Source: Cylindrobasidium torrendii FP15055 ss-10
Lineage: Eukaryota; Basidiomycota; Agaricomycetes; Agaricales; Physalacriaceae
NCBI GenBank assembly: GCA_000934385.1
Contig: KN880474.1
Location: 62,001-126,000, forward strand
Length of the DNA stretch: 64,000 bases
Direction of reading: 5' to 3'
A program made the position numbers and the translations under genes. Below the pieces are notes generated by a model, which saw nothing but the letters and a program-made list of their open reading frames with translations, was not told where the DNA came from and did not search any database. Shown piece after piece: positions 53,974 to 64,000 of the stretch. Each line of letters starts with the position of its first letter. Position 1 is the stretch's first letter.

Positions 53974-56955
53974 GGTTGTGAAGTTGGGTTGATGGTAAGA
54001 GGAAGAGTTGTATGCTTGGCGCGACTTCTGTGAAGGGAAAGATGACCTCAGATCGGACCATCATGATTGGGCGGCAAACGCCGACATTCCAGCGAACGCC
54101 AGGCGCGTTATGCGCACTCACCTAGCTTCAGGGAAAGAGCTACGGCAGAGGGTCGAGGAGGGAGGTTGGTATCCGACAACTCGTTCCGAGGCATCCTTTT
54201 CAACCTCGATCGTATAGCCGGAAATGCGGGGTAACATGGCACCCCGCCATTCGCATGACATCCTCAGCAGGCTTTCATGTGGGGAACAACATCTTTCCGT
54301 GCCGTGGAGGCGCAGACAATGGTATATCCTAGCCCATCTAGACCGTGTTCATCCAATGTTCATCAGCTTGGATTCCATCATCTTCCACCCCGCATCTCGC
54401 ACCCCGCGTCGGGGCAGAACTTCCCCCCAAAATAAAGATGCCTCGAGTGTACACACACTCACATCCACGTATTCTGCACGTCGAAGACTTGGTCGAGCCT
54501 TTTGCGTGCCCCTCTAACAATCCTCATGTGATTGGGCGCGCCCGCTCCTGTAGACCGACCTGACGGCCCGGTCCATCTACCGAACATCACATTCTGTGTG
54601 CATTCTGCTTGCAAAATTGAATCAGAGTCCATCCGAGGGAAGACACGAAGCATCCCAATATCACGATCTTCGTGCTATGTATGGCCACATAACACAAACG
54701 TGGGCTGCCTTGACCGGAAAGAACAAGGACTGAGACGACTGATTCAGGAGATAGAGGATGTGAGAGCGGTGAGACTCGTAAAGCGGAACCGCGTCGAGTA
54801 TTATACGGCTCTCAGGTGACCGACAGCGTAGGATGTTGTCGCCGGAGGCACCCACAAATCACGCCGCATGACCGAGTTAGTCAGCTGGTGCCATTGTTTA
54901 CGATCGAAAGTGTCTATTTAGCTGATGAAGGGAGTACGGGTGGTCTTGATGCTTCAAGTTCTCACACTAGGAAATCCGAGCGGGGAAGAACGCTGCCATC
55001 CATTGCGAAGAGCTCATGTCAGTGATGATACAGCATCAGTGATCACCGACCCACTTTGCGACTTAGCCACTAAGATCGTCTGGTTTTATAAGGCCGTCGG
55101 CTGTTTGTATCACTTAAAATGCGCTTGACACTGGCATGACGAGAAAACGCTGCCACAAAGCGGACTGTGGACAGACGCAAGATTGGTGCCACTGATCCTT
55201 GTTTTCGGAATGATCGGACCGATACCGATTATGTGTTGTCATCGTGTATTTTGTGCCTTCTGGACTTGACCATCATGGTCTGCCATGTCTTATGGTATGG
55301 CTTGATTATTTCATCTTTCAGAGAAAGTTTTTTTATGGCAGGGATCCAACCTAGTCCTTGCAATGTCTTTGGCTGTGAGCACAGTTGTACAACGTTGTCG
55401 CCCCATCAATAGGGCAACCTTAAAATACGGCGAAAAGGTTTCTGATGGCTATATTCTCTGAACCGTACGAATCGAGACAAGGAGTTCCTTTCCCGTTCCT
55501 TCTCAGCCGCGCCTGCGCATATTTCTGGCCCTGAGGGCGTCAAGGAGGACCTGGGTCTTGCAGTAAGCCCTTTCGGATTCCCAAACTCCAATTATCCTCT
55601 CTGAACCCATGGATGGCTAAGAAAAATTTCAATTTGTACTTTCTATACCGCGTTGGCAAGTGTCGCGCCAGCAGCCATGGTGAACAGGACGGGCTGGCCT
55701 ACAGCGCCGACTACCCAACATATGTATTGGAATTCCGTGCAGGCGGCACGGGCAGCATGAACGTGAACCTTGGCCGAAGCTAGAAACTGTTCCATGAGTA
55801 CTAGACTCTTTCCTGCGGATTCGGAAGACGGTGGCGCGGAATGCGATGGACTCGACTTCGACTTCGGATTCGGAGTGGCCTGGCTGCAGAGGGACACACA
55901 ATGTAACAGCCTCTGATCCGCGATACTGTGCACGCGACAGTTCCTCAGGTCGACCAGGGTCAACCACGCTCATGTATACTAATAGCTTAGTCAGTGTTCA
56001 ACAAAGGGGTTCAAACTTCAGATTTTCGAGCAGTGTGACACGTACGGCAACCACAAACCCCCTTGAGGTCCTCGTAGCCCCAACTGTGTGAGATAAATTG
56101 TTTATGCTTTTGGACACACTTCAAGCTACCGTTAACCATTCTCTTCGTCGAGACCCATTGTAAATAACGTACATGCGCTCCGAAAAGCAGCAAACATACT
56201 TTTCGATTGCTTAACCATGCTGCAGACGTCTGATCCTGGCACTACGATACTAGAGCAACCAGCGTGAGATTTAGACTCCGACTGTAGAGGTTAGTAGGGC
56301 TCGTTAGTATTTTCTGGAAGCCCGCAGGACTCCAATACTCTAGCAACGTCCTGAAACTACTTGGATATTTGATTTTTGTATACAAACAAACGTCTGCTAG
56401 CCTCATGAAGCCATCATTGCCTTAGCGCCAGCTAAGCGAGACCGTGCGCTTTCTGGAACCCCGCTGGACTGCGACAATTGAATGTGATGCATGACTTCCG
56501 CCTGGTTTTGTGATGCAGCGTGGGTGGTCCGCAAGTGCTCAGCGCAGCGCGCGCCCATCGCTGACAGTGAGTGGCTTTTAAAACCTTATCATGCGCAAGC
56601 ATCCATGTGGGTCACTATCAAGCACGTGATCGTGTTTTGAAGCACCGAGTAAAATTTCCGATAACAGCCCTCTATTCATCGACGCGGTCTGTACTTTGGA
56701 CTTTCAACGGACGATTTTACAGGAGAAATCAAGGAAATATAGTGCAAAATGCAGGGGAAAAATGACAATCGGGCGTTTTCACATTCTGATGTGTGCCCAC
56801 CGGCAATCTGCTAGGCACGAAATAGATCCGGCAAGATCATTTTGCTTGTCCGTTCTTCGTTTTTCCACACTCCGATAACGCGTTCCTACTAAACCAGCCG
56901 GCTCCTGTTGCAGGGAGGTGTTGCTTCTTGACCTCTTACCACCACCTCTACCGCA
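53974..56955. other. Gene-poor stretch of 3 kb
   Basis: Between divergent malate dehydrogenase and permease genes. Only short open frames occur; the best candidate, at 55643-55963 on the minus strand, is listed separately. No transposase, reverse transcriptase or terminal repeat was recognised. Confidence 0.45.
55643..55963 (-). CDS. Possible small gene or exon, unrecognised
   Basis: An open frame of 106 codons whose last part is not low-complexity: SLVLMEQFLASAKVHVHAA, then FQYICWVVGAVGQPVLFTM and a hydrophobic end. A Ser/Pro-rich part precedes it. Another frame on the same strand (from 55973) is also open over the same bases, so the frame is ambiguous. It could be the 3' exon of a gene whose upstream exons lie around 56011-56193, but no clean splice chain was found. 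Confidence 0.22.
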   Translation of the reverse strand: MTLVDLRNCRVHSIADQRLLHCVSLCSQATPNPKSKSSPSHSAPPSSESAGKSLVLMEQFLASAKVHVHAARAACTEFQYICWVVGAVGQPVLFTMAAGATLANAV

Positions 56956-59059
56956 ATGTCGAGAAAGAGTCAAGACCAGGCCGCCGTCTTGGACGATGAT
57001 CAGGAGCTAGTCGCACTGGGCTATGTGCCCTCGTTCAAGCGCGAGTTCTCCAATCTGGCCACGGTGCGTTGCAGACAGGCCGCCTCCCTGCACATTGTCT
57101 GATATTTTGTACAGATTAGTTTCGCGTTCAGCATCATGGGTCTCTGTTCAAGTATTGCAACGACGTTCAACACCCCTCTACTCACTGGTGGACCGTCCTC
57201 GGTGGTCTGGTGTTGGATCCTGGGTGCAACGATGTGCTTCACCCTTGGCTCAAGCATTGCGGAGATTGTGAGCGCATACCCGACCTGCGGCGGCTTGTGC
57301 GTTCTCATCCCTCTCTTTTTATGACATTTCCTGACGCCCAGCAGGTACACAGCGTCCGCCGAGCTCACACCCAAGAAGTACCGCGCGCGCGTCGGCTGGC
57401 TTGTGGGCTGGCTAAACATTCTAGGCCAAATTGCGGGCATCTCGTCCACCGAGTTTGGACTCTCAAACATGATCTGGGCCGCCGTGGTCGTGGGCAAGGG
57501 TGGAAACTACGAGGTCACCCAAGGCATGGTCGTTGGCCTCTTCGCCGGACTCCTCGCTATCCATGGAGCCTTGGTGCGTTGCACGAGTTCTATCGAGATC
57601 ACGCTGACCTCGGATTAGAATTGCTTCGCTACTCGCTATCTTGCCAAGTTCTCCACATCCTTCGTGTTCGTAAATCTGGGGACCACTTTCAGTACGTCCC
57701 AACTTTTTCCCTATCTCCTCTCAGGCTTATATTTGTTCCAGTCATTATCATTGTCCTACTTGCGACCACTGGGAGGGAAAACATGCACCCAGCTGGCTAT
57801 GTCTTTGGCTCTGCAGGTGTCATCAACCAGACCGGAGGCTGGGACACCGGCCTCGCTTTCCTATTTGGCTTGCTCTCTGTTCAATGGACTGTAAGTGGTG
57901 CTCCATTCAATTGTCCATATCAGTACTGACTTATCTGCAGATGACGGTAAGCCTGACCTCGGCCATGTAGGGGTATCCAATAATTGATTGATTTCCGTTT
58001 CTTAGGACTACGATGCTACTGCACACATCGCGTACGTTCGCTCCGATAACCTGCTGCTCAGATAAGCTCACATTTTGTTAGGGAAGAAGTCCGACGCGCA
58101 GCCTATGCGGGTTTGTTCTCTTCCTATCGACCGCTAACCGCTTGATACTTATTTTCTACAGCCCCATCCGCTATCTTCATTGCCGTCATTGGTACTGGCC
58201 TCATTGGATGGCTCTTCAACATTGTCCTCATTCTCTGCTCTGGCCCTCTCGAGCCTCTCCGCGATAGCGCGTCTGGCAATGCTGTTCTCGAGGTATGCCC
58301 CCATGATCTGTTTTTCGGCTTTATCTAATACCTGTAGATTATGAACTTGCGCATGGGCAAGGCTGGTGCCCTCGTCCTGTGGGTACCCGTATGCTTCACG
58401 GCCTTCTTCGTGGTGCAGACGGCCCTCCAGGCTGCGTCACGTACCGTCTATGCTTTCAGCCGTGACCACGGCCTCCCAGATAGGATGTTCTTTGGACAGA
58501 ACTCTAAGATTACGAACACACCTCTACGCGCTATTGCACTTACGACTCTCGTATCGTTCCTTCCCGGATTGCTCGACCTCGCCAGCCCTATTGCTGCGCA
58601 GGCCATCTTCTCGCTCACCGCCATGGCCCTCGACTTGTCGTACATTATCCCCATCTTCCTTCGACGAGTGTATGCACACCATCCCGAGGTGAACTTCAAG
58701 CCAGGACCGTTCTACATGGGCGATGGAATCTTGGGCGCGTTCACGAACTGGACGTGTATCTTGTGGACATTGTTTGTCTGCGTGATCTTCTCGTTCCCAA
58801 CGGTGCTTCCAGTCACGGCGGAGAGCATGAACTATGCGTCGGTGATCACTGTCGGTGTGATTGTGCTTGCGTTGTGCGGCCTTTTTACTTTGCTTCACGG
58901 TTCATCTGTGCTAAATTCATTGGTAGTATCTGGTACGCCGCCGACGGACACAGGCACTACCAGGGCCCGCTGTCGAACCTCCCCGCTGCAGCGCATTCAG
59001 CGGAACAGGTACACCACAATGAAGAATCAAAACTTGATAAAGAGGATGCTAGTGTATAG
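56956..59059 (+). CDS. APC-superfamily amino acid/GABA/choline permease
   Basis: A multi-exon gene from the ATG at 56956 (MSRKSQDQAAVLDDD) to the stop at 59059. A cytosolic N-terminus with VALGYVPSFKREFSNLATIS leads into about 12 membrane segments. Typical features of the fungal UGA4/HNM1-type branch are FSIMGLCSSIATTFNTPLLTGG, GSSIAEIVSAYPTCGGLYTASAEL, WLVGWLNILGQIAGISSTEFG, TDYDATAHIAEEVRRAAYAAP and SRTVYAFSRDHGLPD. The EEVRRA segment after the AHI motif is a hallmark of this branch. It carries amino acids, GABA or choline across the plasma membrane; the substrate cannot be fixed. The last intron is placed so the tail reads IWYAADGHRHYQGPLSN. The C-terminus is short and charged. Confidence 0.9.
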
Positions 59060-59720
59060 GCGGTGGATACCGCACCGGATGACTTCAACGTCTCGATGTA
59101 CCTACGCGAGCCTGAGGGCGATGCATACCCAGTAAATACTAGATGACGGATTATGCTTTGACGATTTACTCACTCCTATATATTTGGAAATCTCACGTTA
59201 GCTGTTTTTTAAGCTATCATGTCGGAGGACATGCTGCGTGGGAGACCATTGACAAATGGTCAATGCGCTAACACAAGCCCTCCATTAGTGTAAAGCCAAT
59301 CTATGCGTATTCAAGCGCGACTGGTTGAACTCAATCCTTCCTAAGTAGTCCTGCACACAGATTGAGCAGGGCCATTCATTATCGAGTCTCAGTGCATAAC
59401 AGCGATTGTAGTGTTGACTGGACCATTAAGTCTACTGTGTACTTCTAAGTATTCGAGAGCTCTTCACCTGCTTATGAGCTGTATTCCCGTTTTGTTGAAA
59501 CAATTGTGACTTGCACTGAGGTCTTCCCCCTTGTACACACTAGTGGGAATAACTCATTCTATGGTTGAATGCAAGCCTTGCTTAAATAGACGCCGTTCAC
59601 TGTGGATCCGAGTGGATGCATTGGTGCCGAGATTGCCTACACGTGCGGAGGTATTCCCTGATCTTGACCATCATGACCCCTTCAACGAACTAAAGCTTTT
59701 ATTCCACCACTGTTCAAACT
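59060..59720. other. Intergenic, no gene supported
   Basis: This is 3' flank of the permease and upstream flank of the helicase. It contains a short inverted repeat, ACCATTGACAAATGGTCAATG (near 59244), that could form a small hairpin. No gene seen. Confidence 0.5.
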
Positions 59721-62700
59721 ATGCAGCAATCCCACGGCCACGGGCTACCTTCGCCGCCCTTCCTCAGCCCGCCGTGGGGTGGGTGGGTGATGGTCGACCA
59801 CCCCCCGTTGCCTGGGATCCAACCGAGTGCCACACACCATCCTGTTCGTCTCAGCCCACCCGCCACAGTCAGCCCCACGACGCCGAAGGAATCAAATCCA
59901 GAAGGTCTCGATGCATACTGGCGAAATCGTCTTGCGCCGCTACCAGGCCACAGCTCATCCCCAACGCTCTTCTCTGGCATGCGCCAACTCTTCTATTCAC
60001 CGACCTATCATTCGCCAAATGAAGTGGTGCTGGCGCCCCGCAAGGCAAGATTCATTCTATTCGATATGCATGCCAGCCTAACTAGGATCTCAGGCGCAAA
60101 GTAGCCCCCCAGTTTCTCCCCGACATGATCTCGCTGACGGCGACGATGAGTCTTCACCACCTCCTCTCGACAAATATGTGCGTCTGTCGCGAACAACTGT
60201 GTACACCAGCTCTGATTCTCCCTAGGCAGACGTATTTGTCCCCAAGTATCTGCAAGACATCCAAGCCGCGAACCACACCCTTTCGCCCCTTCCACCCCTT
60301 CCGCCCTATCCTCCCATGGAACACGCGTATCCGTTATTTCCGCAGCCTCTACTTGCCCGTTTTGATGCCACCACGAAGCCTCTATTGCTTACCTACGCGC
60401 CGCCAGAGTCGCTACCTGAGGACAGCCTTGTTCCAGAGACATATGCCAAGCACTGGAACACACTCATTGCGTGGGAACTCGACCAACTTGCGATAGACAA
60501 GCAAGCTGTCGTGCTGTGGAAGGTGGCTATAGCTATTGTCGACTGGAATGCCAGCATTTTCTCTGTCCCTGTGCCCGGTATTCGTGAGAATCATCCATAC
60601 CTCGAACCTGGCGACCTCCTCCATTTTCGCGAAGTGGACGTCAAAGGGAAGCGAGGGACTGGGCGCGCCTCTGAGGGCCGTATCACCAGCATCATCAAGC
60701 GCGAAGGCCTTGTCAGTGCGTACTGCAGCTCCTTCTTTGTCTTATGGCTGACCCTTGCAGACTTCGTGTGTCCGGCGCTAAAGGATCATATTCAATTCTA
60801 TGTCCCCCATGTACATGGCAATCCATTAGACGCGCGGGGTTTCCCCACATTCACACCAAAGGACTCCATCCCTCTGCATTTCAATGTGTCGTTCGTCACG
60901 TCCTCCGCGCCCACCCTAGCTATGCACACAGCAATCAATGCAGCGGCAAATGTGCTTAGAATTAACCGAGTAACGGCGCAGCGCTGGCTATTCCCCAACC
61001 CACAACACGTCTCGGCGGTCGATACCACAGCGAAGCGCCTTCCTGAAGAATGGTTCGACTCAGGTCTTAATGAAGAACAGAAACGAGCAGTGGCGTTTGC
61101 ATCGACATACCAGTTCCCTGTCCCGTACATCATCAAAGGGCCGCCTGGCACGGGCAAGACGCGTACAGTGGTCGAATTGGTGCACCAAATTCTTGCAGGG
61201 AACCCAAATGCACATATCCTGGTGTGTGCACCGTCTAATTCAGCGACGGACACGCTGGCTTTGCGATTGGCGAAGAGACTGTCGAGAGACCAGTTGCTAA
61301 GGCTGAACGATCCCAAGAGGACGTTTGCTGAAGTCCCGGGCGTTCTTCTGCCGTATTGTCGTACGTTGCTCCATTCTGCATGGTGCTTCCTGGACTCAGC
61401 TTCCCTGCAGACATTGATTCGAATCATTTTGCGTTGCCGGATATCGACGTGCTGCTCAACTATCGTGTTCTGGTCACCTCATGTTTGGATGCCTCGCTCT
61501 TGATGAAGGCGCGCTGTACCAATACGTGCTTTGGGATACTGGAAGACATCACGCTGGGGGCGATACACCCGACAAGGCAGCGGCCTATTCAACCCCATTG
61601 GACGCATTTGATCGTCGACGAAGCTGCCCAAGGGTCTGAGCCTGAGCTGCTGATCCCGCTGACAGTCGCTATGCCGTTCGCACCCCCGGATGGAAGAAAT
61701 GTGACGAGTGTAGGTGTGGATGTACCGCAACTAGTCTTGTGTGGGGACCCTAATCAGTGTATGTCGGTTTCCAATACTTCCCATGAATATATACTGAAGG
61801 AATTCCACAGTGGGTCCGATGATTACCAGCGAGAAGGCGAGGGTGTATGAGCTGAATGTGTCCCTTCTTGAGCGCTTGCTGGAGCGTCCAATGTATGCTA
61901 GATTCACGAAAAATGGCGGTCGGGATGTTCCACCTGGGCTGCCGATTCCTTTCATACAGCTTGTCAAGGTACGTCGCTTGCTCTTTCCTTGCGGTGTCCA
62001 CCTCAACTGGCATGCAGAACTACCGTAGCCATCCGACAATCTTGATGCCGCCGTCCGCGATGTTCTATGATGACACGCTGCAGCCGTGCGCGACGGTGAA
62101 CGGACATGTGGCTTGGTCGGGGCTCCCGAATCCCAAAGTACCCTTCATGTTTTTGGGCTCGGACTCGGAGGATGACTGTATCGAGGAACGAGCGACGTGG
62201 TTCAACTCTGGCGAGATTGAACATGTTGTCAAAACGATTAAAGGCCTGCTTGAGGCGTTCACTAGTGATCCGCCGGTGCAGGCAAAGGAGATTGGTGTGA
62301 TGGCGCCGTGGAGAGAGCAGGTCTGGCGGTTGCGTGAGAGGCTGAGGGCAGAGAATTTGGGGATGGTGGATGTGGGTACAGTGGAAGATTATCAGGGCAG
62401 GGAGATGAGAGTCATTATACTCTCATGTGTGCGGTCGAGGACGCGCTTCTTGGAGGAGGATGAGAAGCTGGGTATGGGCTTGGTGCACGAGAGGAAGAGA
62501 ATGAATGTGGCGATTACGAGGGCGAGGGAAATGCTGATTGTCATTGGCAATGGCGATGTGCTCAAGCTGGACCCGTATTGGAGAAGCTTTTTGCAGTTTG
62601 TGATTAGGAATAAGCTGTTCGTTTTCGACTTTCGGACCGCGTTTGTTTGTGCTGATGCAGTATCACAGGTATCGCGGTCCAGAGCTCAAGCTGGAGATGG

Positions 62701-62882
62701 ATGGAAATTACATCTCACGTCTTGAGTGCGGTCTTCTCCTTCGCCTCCAGAAACATACTTACAGGATCTATAGGTCGAAATTGATGAGCTTGTATAACGA
62801 AGGAGCTGTTGACGCAGAGCATGAGGGTATTCTTCTTGCTGGTGGGATGGCCCGTGAAATTCTTCGCGAAGGCGCCGATTGA
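59721..62882 (+). CDS. SF1 RNA helicase, SDE3/MOV10/Armitage-like
   Basis: A Pro-rich N-terminal region is followed by a beta-rich domain and the helicase core: Q-motif region LNEEQKRAVAFA, motif I KGPPGTGKTRTVVE, Ia VCAPSNSATD, motif II LIVDEAAQGSEPE, motif III LVLCGDPNQLGP, motif IV-type NYRSHPTILMPPS, V GTVEDYQGREMRVIILS and VI ERKRMNVAITRARE. These place it in the Upf1-like SF1B group, nearest to SDE3/MOV10, linked in other eukaryotes to RNA silencing and defence against retroelements. The core is certain. The first intron is not: the best candidate has a GC donor at 60045 and acceptor ending 60111, and the start at 59721 depends on it. The C-terminal exon after 62668 is also provisional. 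Confidence 0.85.
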
Positions 62883-63254
62883 TGAAGCCATCACGGGTGA
62901 TCTCTGGCTTCCCCTTTGACCTTGATACTCTTTGCATGGTTTATATTGCTTGCTGACGGCGTAATGGACAACGTAGATATAATATTTCTTGTATTTCTTG
63001 GTTGACGTGCCTATGTTGTGTGTATAACTTGACATGGGTGGTCATTTATTTAGCTAATGAAAATTTGTGCTCCGAATGTCTACGTTTGTTTGCTATTAGG
63101 CTATGGCGTCTGTATAAGTACGATGAGCATGGCCGCATGGATGTCGATTGACAATCGTTAACTTTTAAGTACATCTCGGCGTTTTCGGCATGATCGCATC
63201 AACAATCCTTCTTAAGGTCGGGCATAAAACGCAGATGATCTTTCTCCTCCCACT
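62883..63254. other. Intergenic between helicase and AT-hook gene
   Basis: AT-richer stretch with no supported gene; probably helicase 3' UTR and promoter of the AT-hook gene. Confidence 0.5.
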
Positions 63255-64000
63255 ATGAGCACCTGGGACTCGCTTGTCGGGGCAATCAACACTGCGTATA
63301 CAGCAAACGACATGTCTTTGTCATCGCTGCCCCAGAAGAAGCTTGGTCGCCCGAAGGCTGTTGGTGAGTGCCATCCGACTTGAACGCATATATATGCGCT
63401 AAGACGCCATTCAGATAAGCCTCCTTCATCTCAAGGATTCAAGCCAAAGCGTCCTGTAGGACGCCCGCGGAAACACCCACTTCCTGTCGCGACACCAGTG
63501 AAGCGTCCAGTGGGACGACCGCGGAAACATCCAATCCCAGAACAGACTATCAAGCGTCGTCCAGGCAGGCCGCGTAGGCTCCAAACCCCAGAGCCCAGGG
63601 TGAAGCGACGTCCTGGACGGCCTCGCAAGGCTCCTGCTCCGATTGAAGGTGTGTTCGCTTGCTCGTCAAGCATGTATATGCGCTCAGATCTACCGTAGAA
63701 GAAGCGCCTTACTGTGCGTCACCTTCGAAATTCTACAAATGCATTGATTCCTTACCCTCTTTCAGCGCAGACGGCCATTTCCCATAATGCGACAATTTCG
63801 GAACCCAATGAACGTTCTGAGGCGCGCACTCAGCTGCAGTCCATTGCAATTCACCTCACACCTTACGTAGAAGCCAGGTGCTCGCTTGCCAAACCAACTT
63901 CAAGCATCTTTCACCGGGAACGAGCGATCGTCACATTATATCCAGAGACTTGAAGAGCGACTGCAGAAGTCGCAGGCACGGCTGGAGCAACAGCGCCATC
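63255..64000 (+). CDS. AT-hook DNA-binding protein, 5' part (continues past window end)
   Basis: Exon 1 (63255-63363) encodes MSTWDSLVGAINTAYTANDM and a first AT-hook core KKLGRPKA. Exon 2 (63415-63648) carries four more hooks in tandem: KRPVGRPRKHP twice, then KRRPGRPRR and KRRPGRPRK. They are spaced about 15-19 residues apart, so the exon looks like an internal duplication. Exon 3 starts at 63699 (EEAPY); later exons are uncertain. The last bases of the window can be read as a coiled coil (IQRLEERLQKSQARLEQQ). AT-hooks bind the minor groove of AT-rich DNA, so a chromatin or transcription role is expected. The 3' end lies outside the window. Confidence 0.75.

Noticed and set aside
59721..60104. 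Helicase first exon as a separate 127-residue protein ending at 60104
   Set aside because: The frame can be joined to the helicase by a plausible intron and the Pro-rich composition continues across it; a separate gene is less likely.
1..64000. CRISPR arrays, prokaryotic operons, prophage or intact transposons
   Set aside because: No regularly spaced repeats, no phage or transposase genes and no Shine-Dalgarno style gene packing; gene structures are eukaryotic throughout.

Overview
This window looks like nuclear DNA of a filamentous basidiomycete, most likely an Agaricomycete. Genes are dense and mostly broken by many introns of about 45-60 nt with a short GT...AG form. The products include a GH18 chitinase with a chitin-binding tail, a group III hybrid histidine kinase, an NB-ARC/TPR protein and clustered F-box proteins. 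No bacterial-style operons, CRISPR arrays or transposase/reverse-transcriptase genes were seen. The species cannot be told from the sequence alone.

Layout. 1-7.3 kb: 3' end of a MINDY-type deubiquitinase, a secreted GH18 chitinase, and convergent to it a PL26-like (PcRGLX/YetA) rhamnogalacturonan lyase-type protein. 7.9-14 kb: a mitochondrial PPR-like protein, divergent from the methyltransferase EFM7, which is convergent with a 1000-residue NLR-type protein. 15.4-25.2 kb: NIK1-type histidine kinase, PUF6-like RNA-binding protein, the small HAD phosphatase MDP1, and divergent from it an ING-type PHD protein. 25.3-33.3 kb: a tandem array of three F-box paralogues, all on the minus strand. 33.5-40.2 kb: RRP45 (exosome) and TRM112 head to head, PAN3 (deadenylase), TFIIE beta, and a low-complexity conserved-looking protein. 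40.2-45.3 kb: gene-poor, with two identical tRNA-Ser(AGA) genes and one small hypothetical gene. 45.8-54 kb: a solitary F-box protein, a TPS/TPP-type trehalose synthase subunit with a degenerate phosphatase domain, a 103-residue Cys/His-rich protein and cytosolic-type malate dehydrogenase. 54-57 kb: about 3 kb with no convincing gene. 57-64 kb: APC-family permease, an SF1 (SDE3/MOV10-like) helicase and the start of an AT-hook protein.

How the parts relate. Much of the window is housekeeping RNA metabolism (EFM7, PUF6, RRP45, TRM112, PAN3, TFIIE beta, helicase, tRNAs) arranged as compact divergent pairs. Osmotic/stress signalling and trehalose metabolism are represented by the histidine kinase and the TPS subunit, and wall and carbohydrate turnover by the chitinase and the PL26-like protein. 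The accessory part is the NLR and the expanding F-box array. No new multi-gene system could be demonstrated. The most unusual items are the F-box triplication, the NLR, a GC-AG intron in the kinase domain, and a few small unrecognised proteins.

Exon boundaries were worked out by eye from splice signals and reading frame. For several genes the exon lengths were added up and gave an intact frame (chitinase 502 aa, EFM7 248 aa, NLR 1000 aa, histidine kinase 1349 aa, PUF6 655 aa, MDP1 191 aa, ING protein 324 aa, RRP45 282 aa, TRM112 123 aa, TFIIE beta 287 aa).
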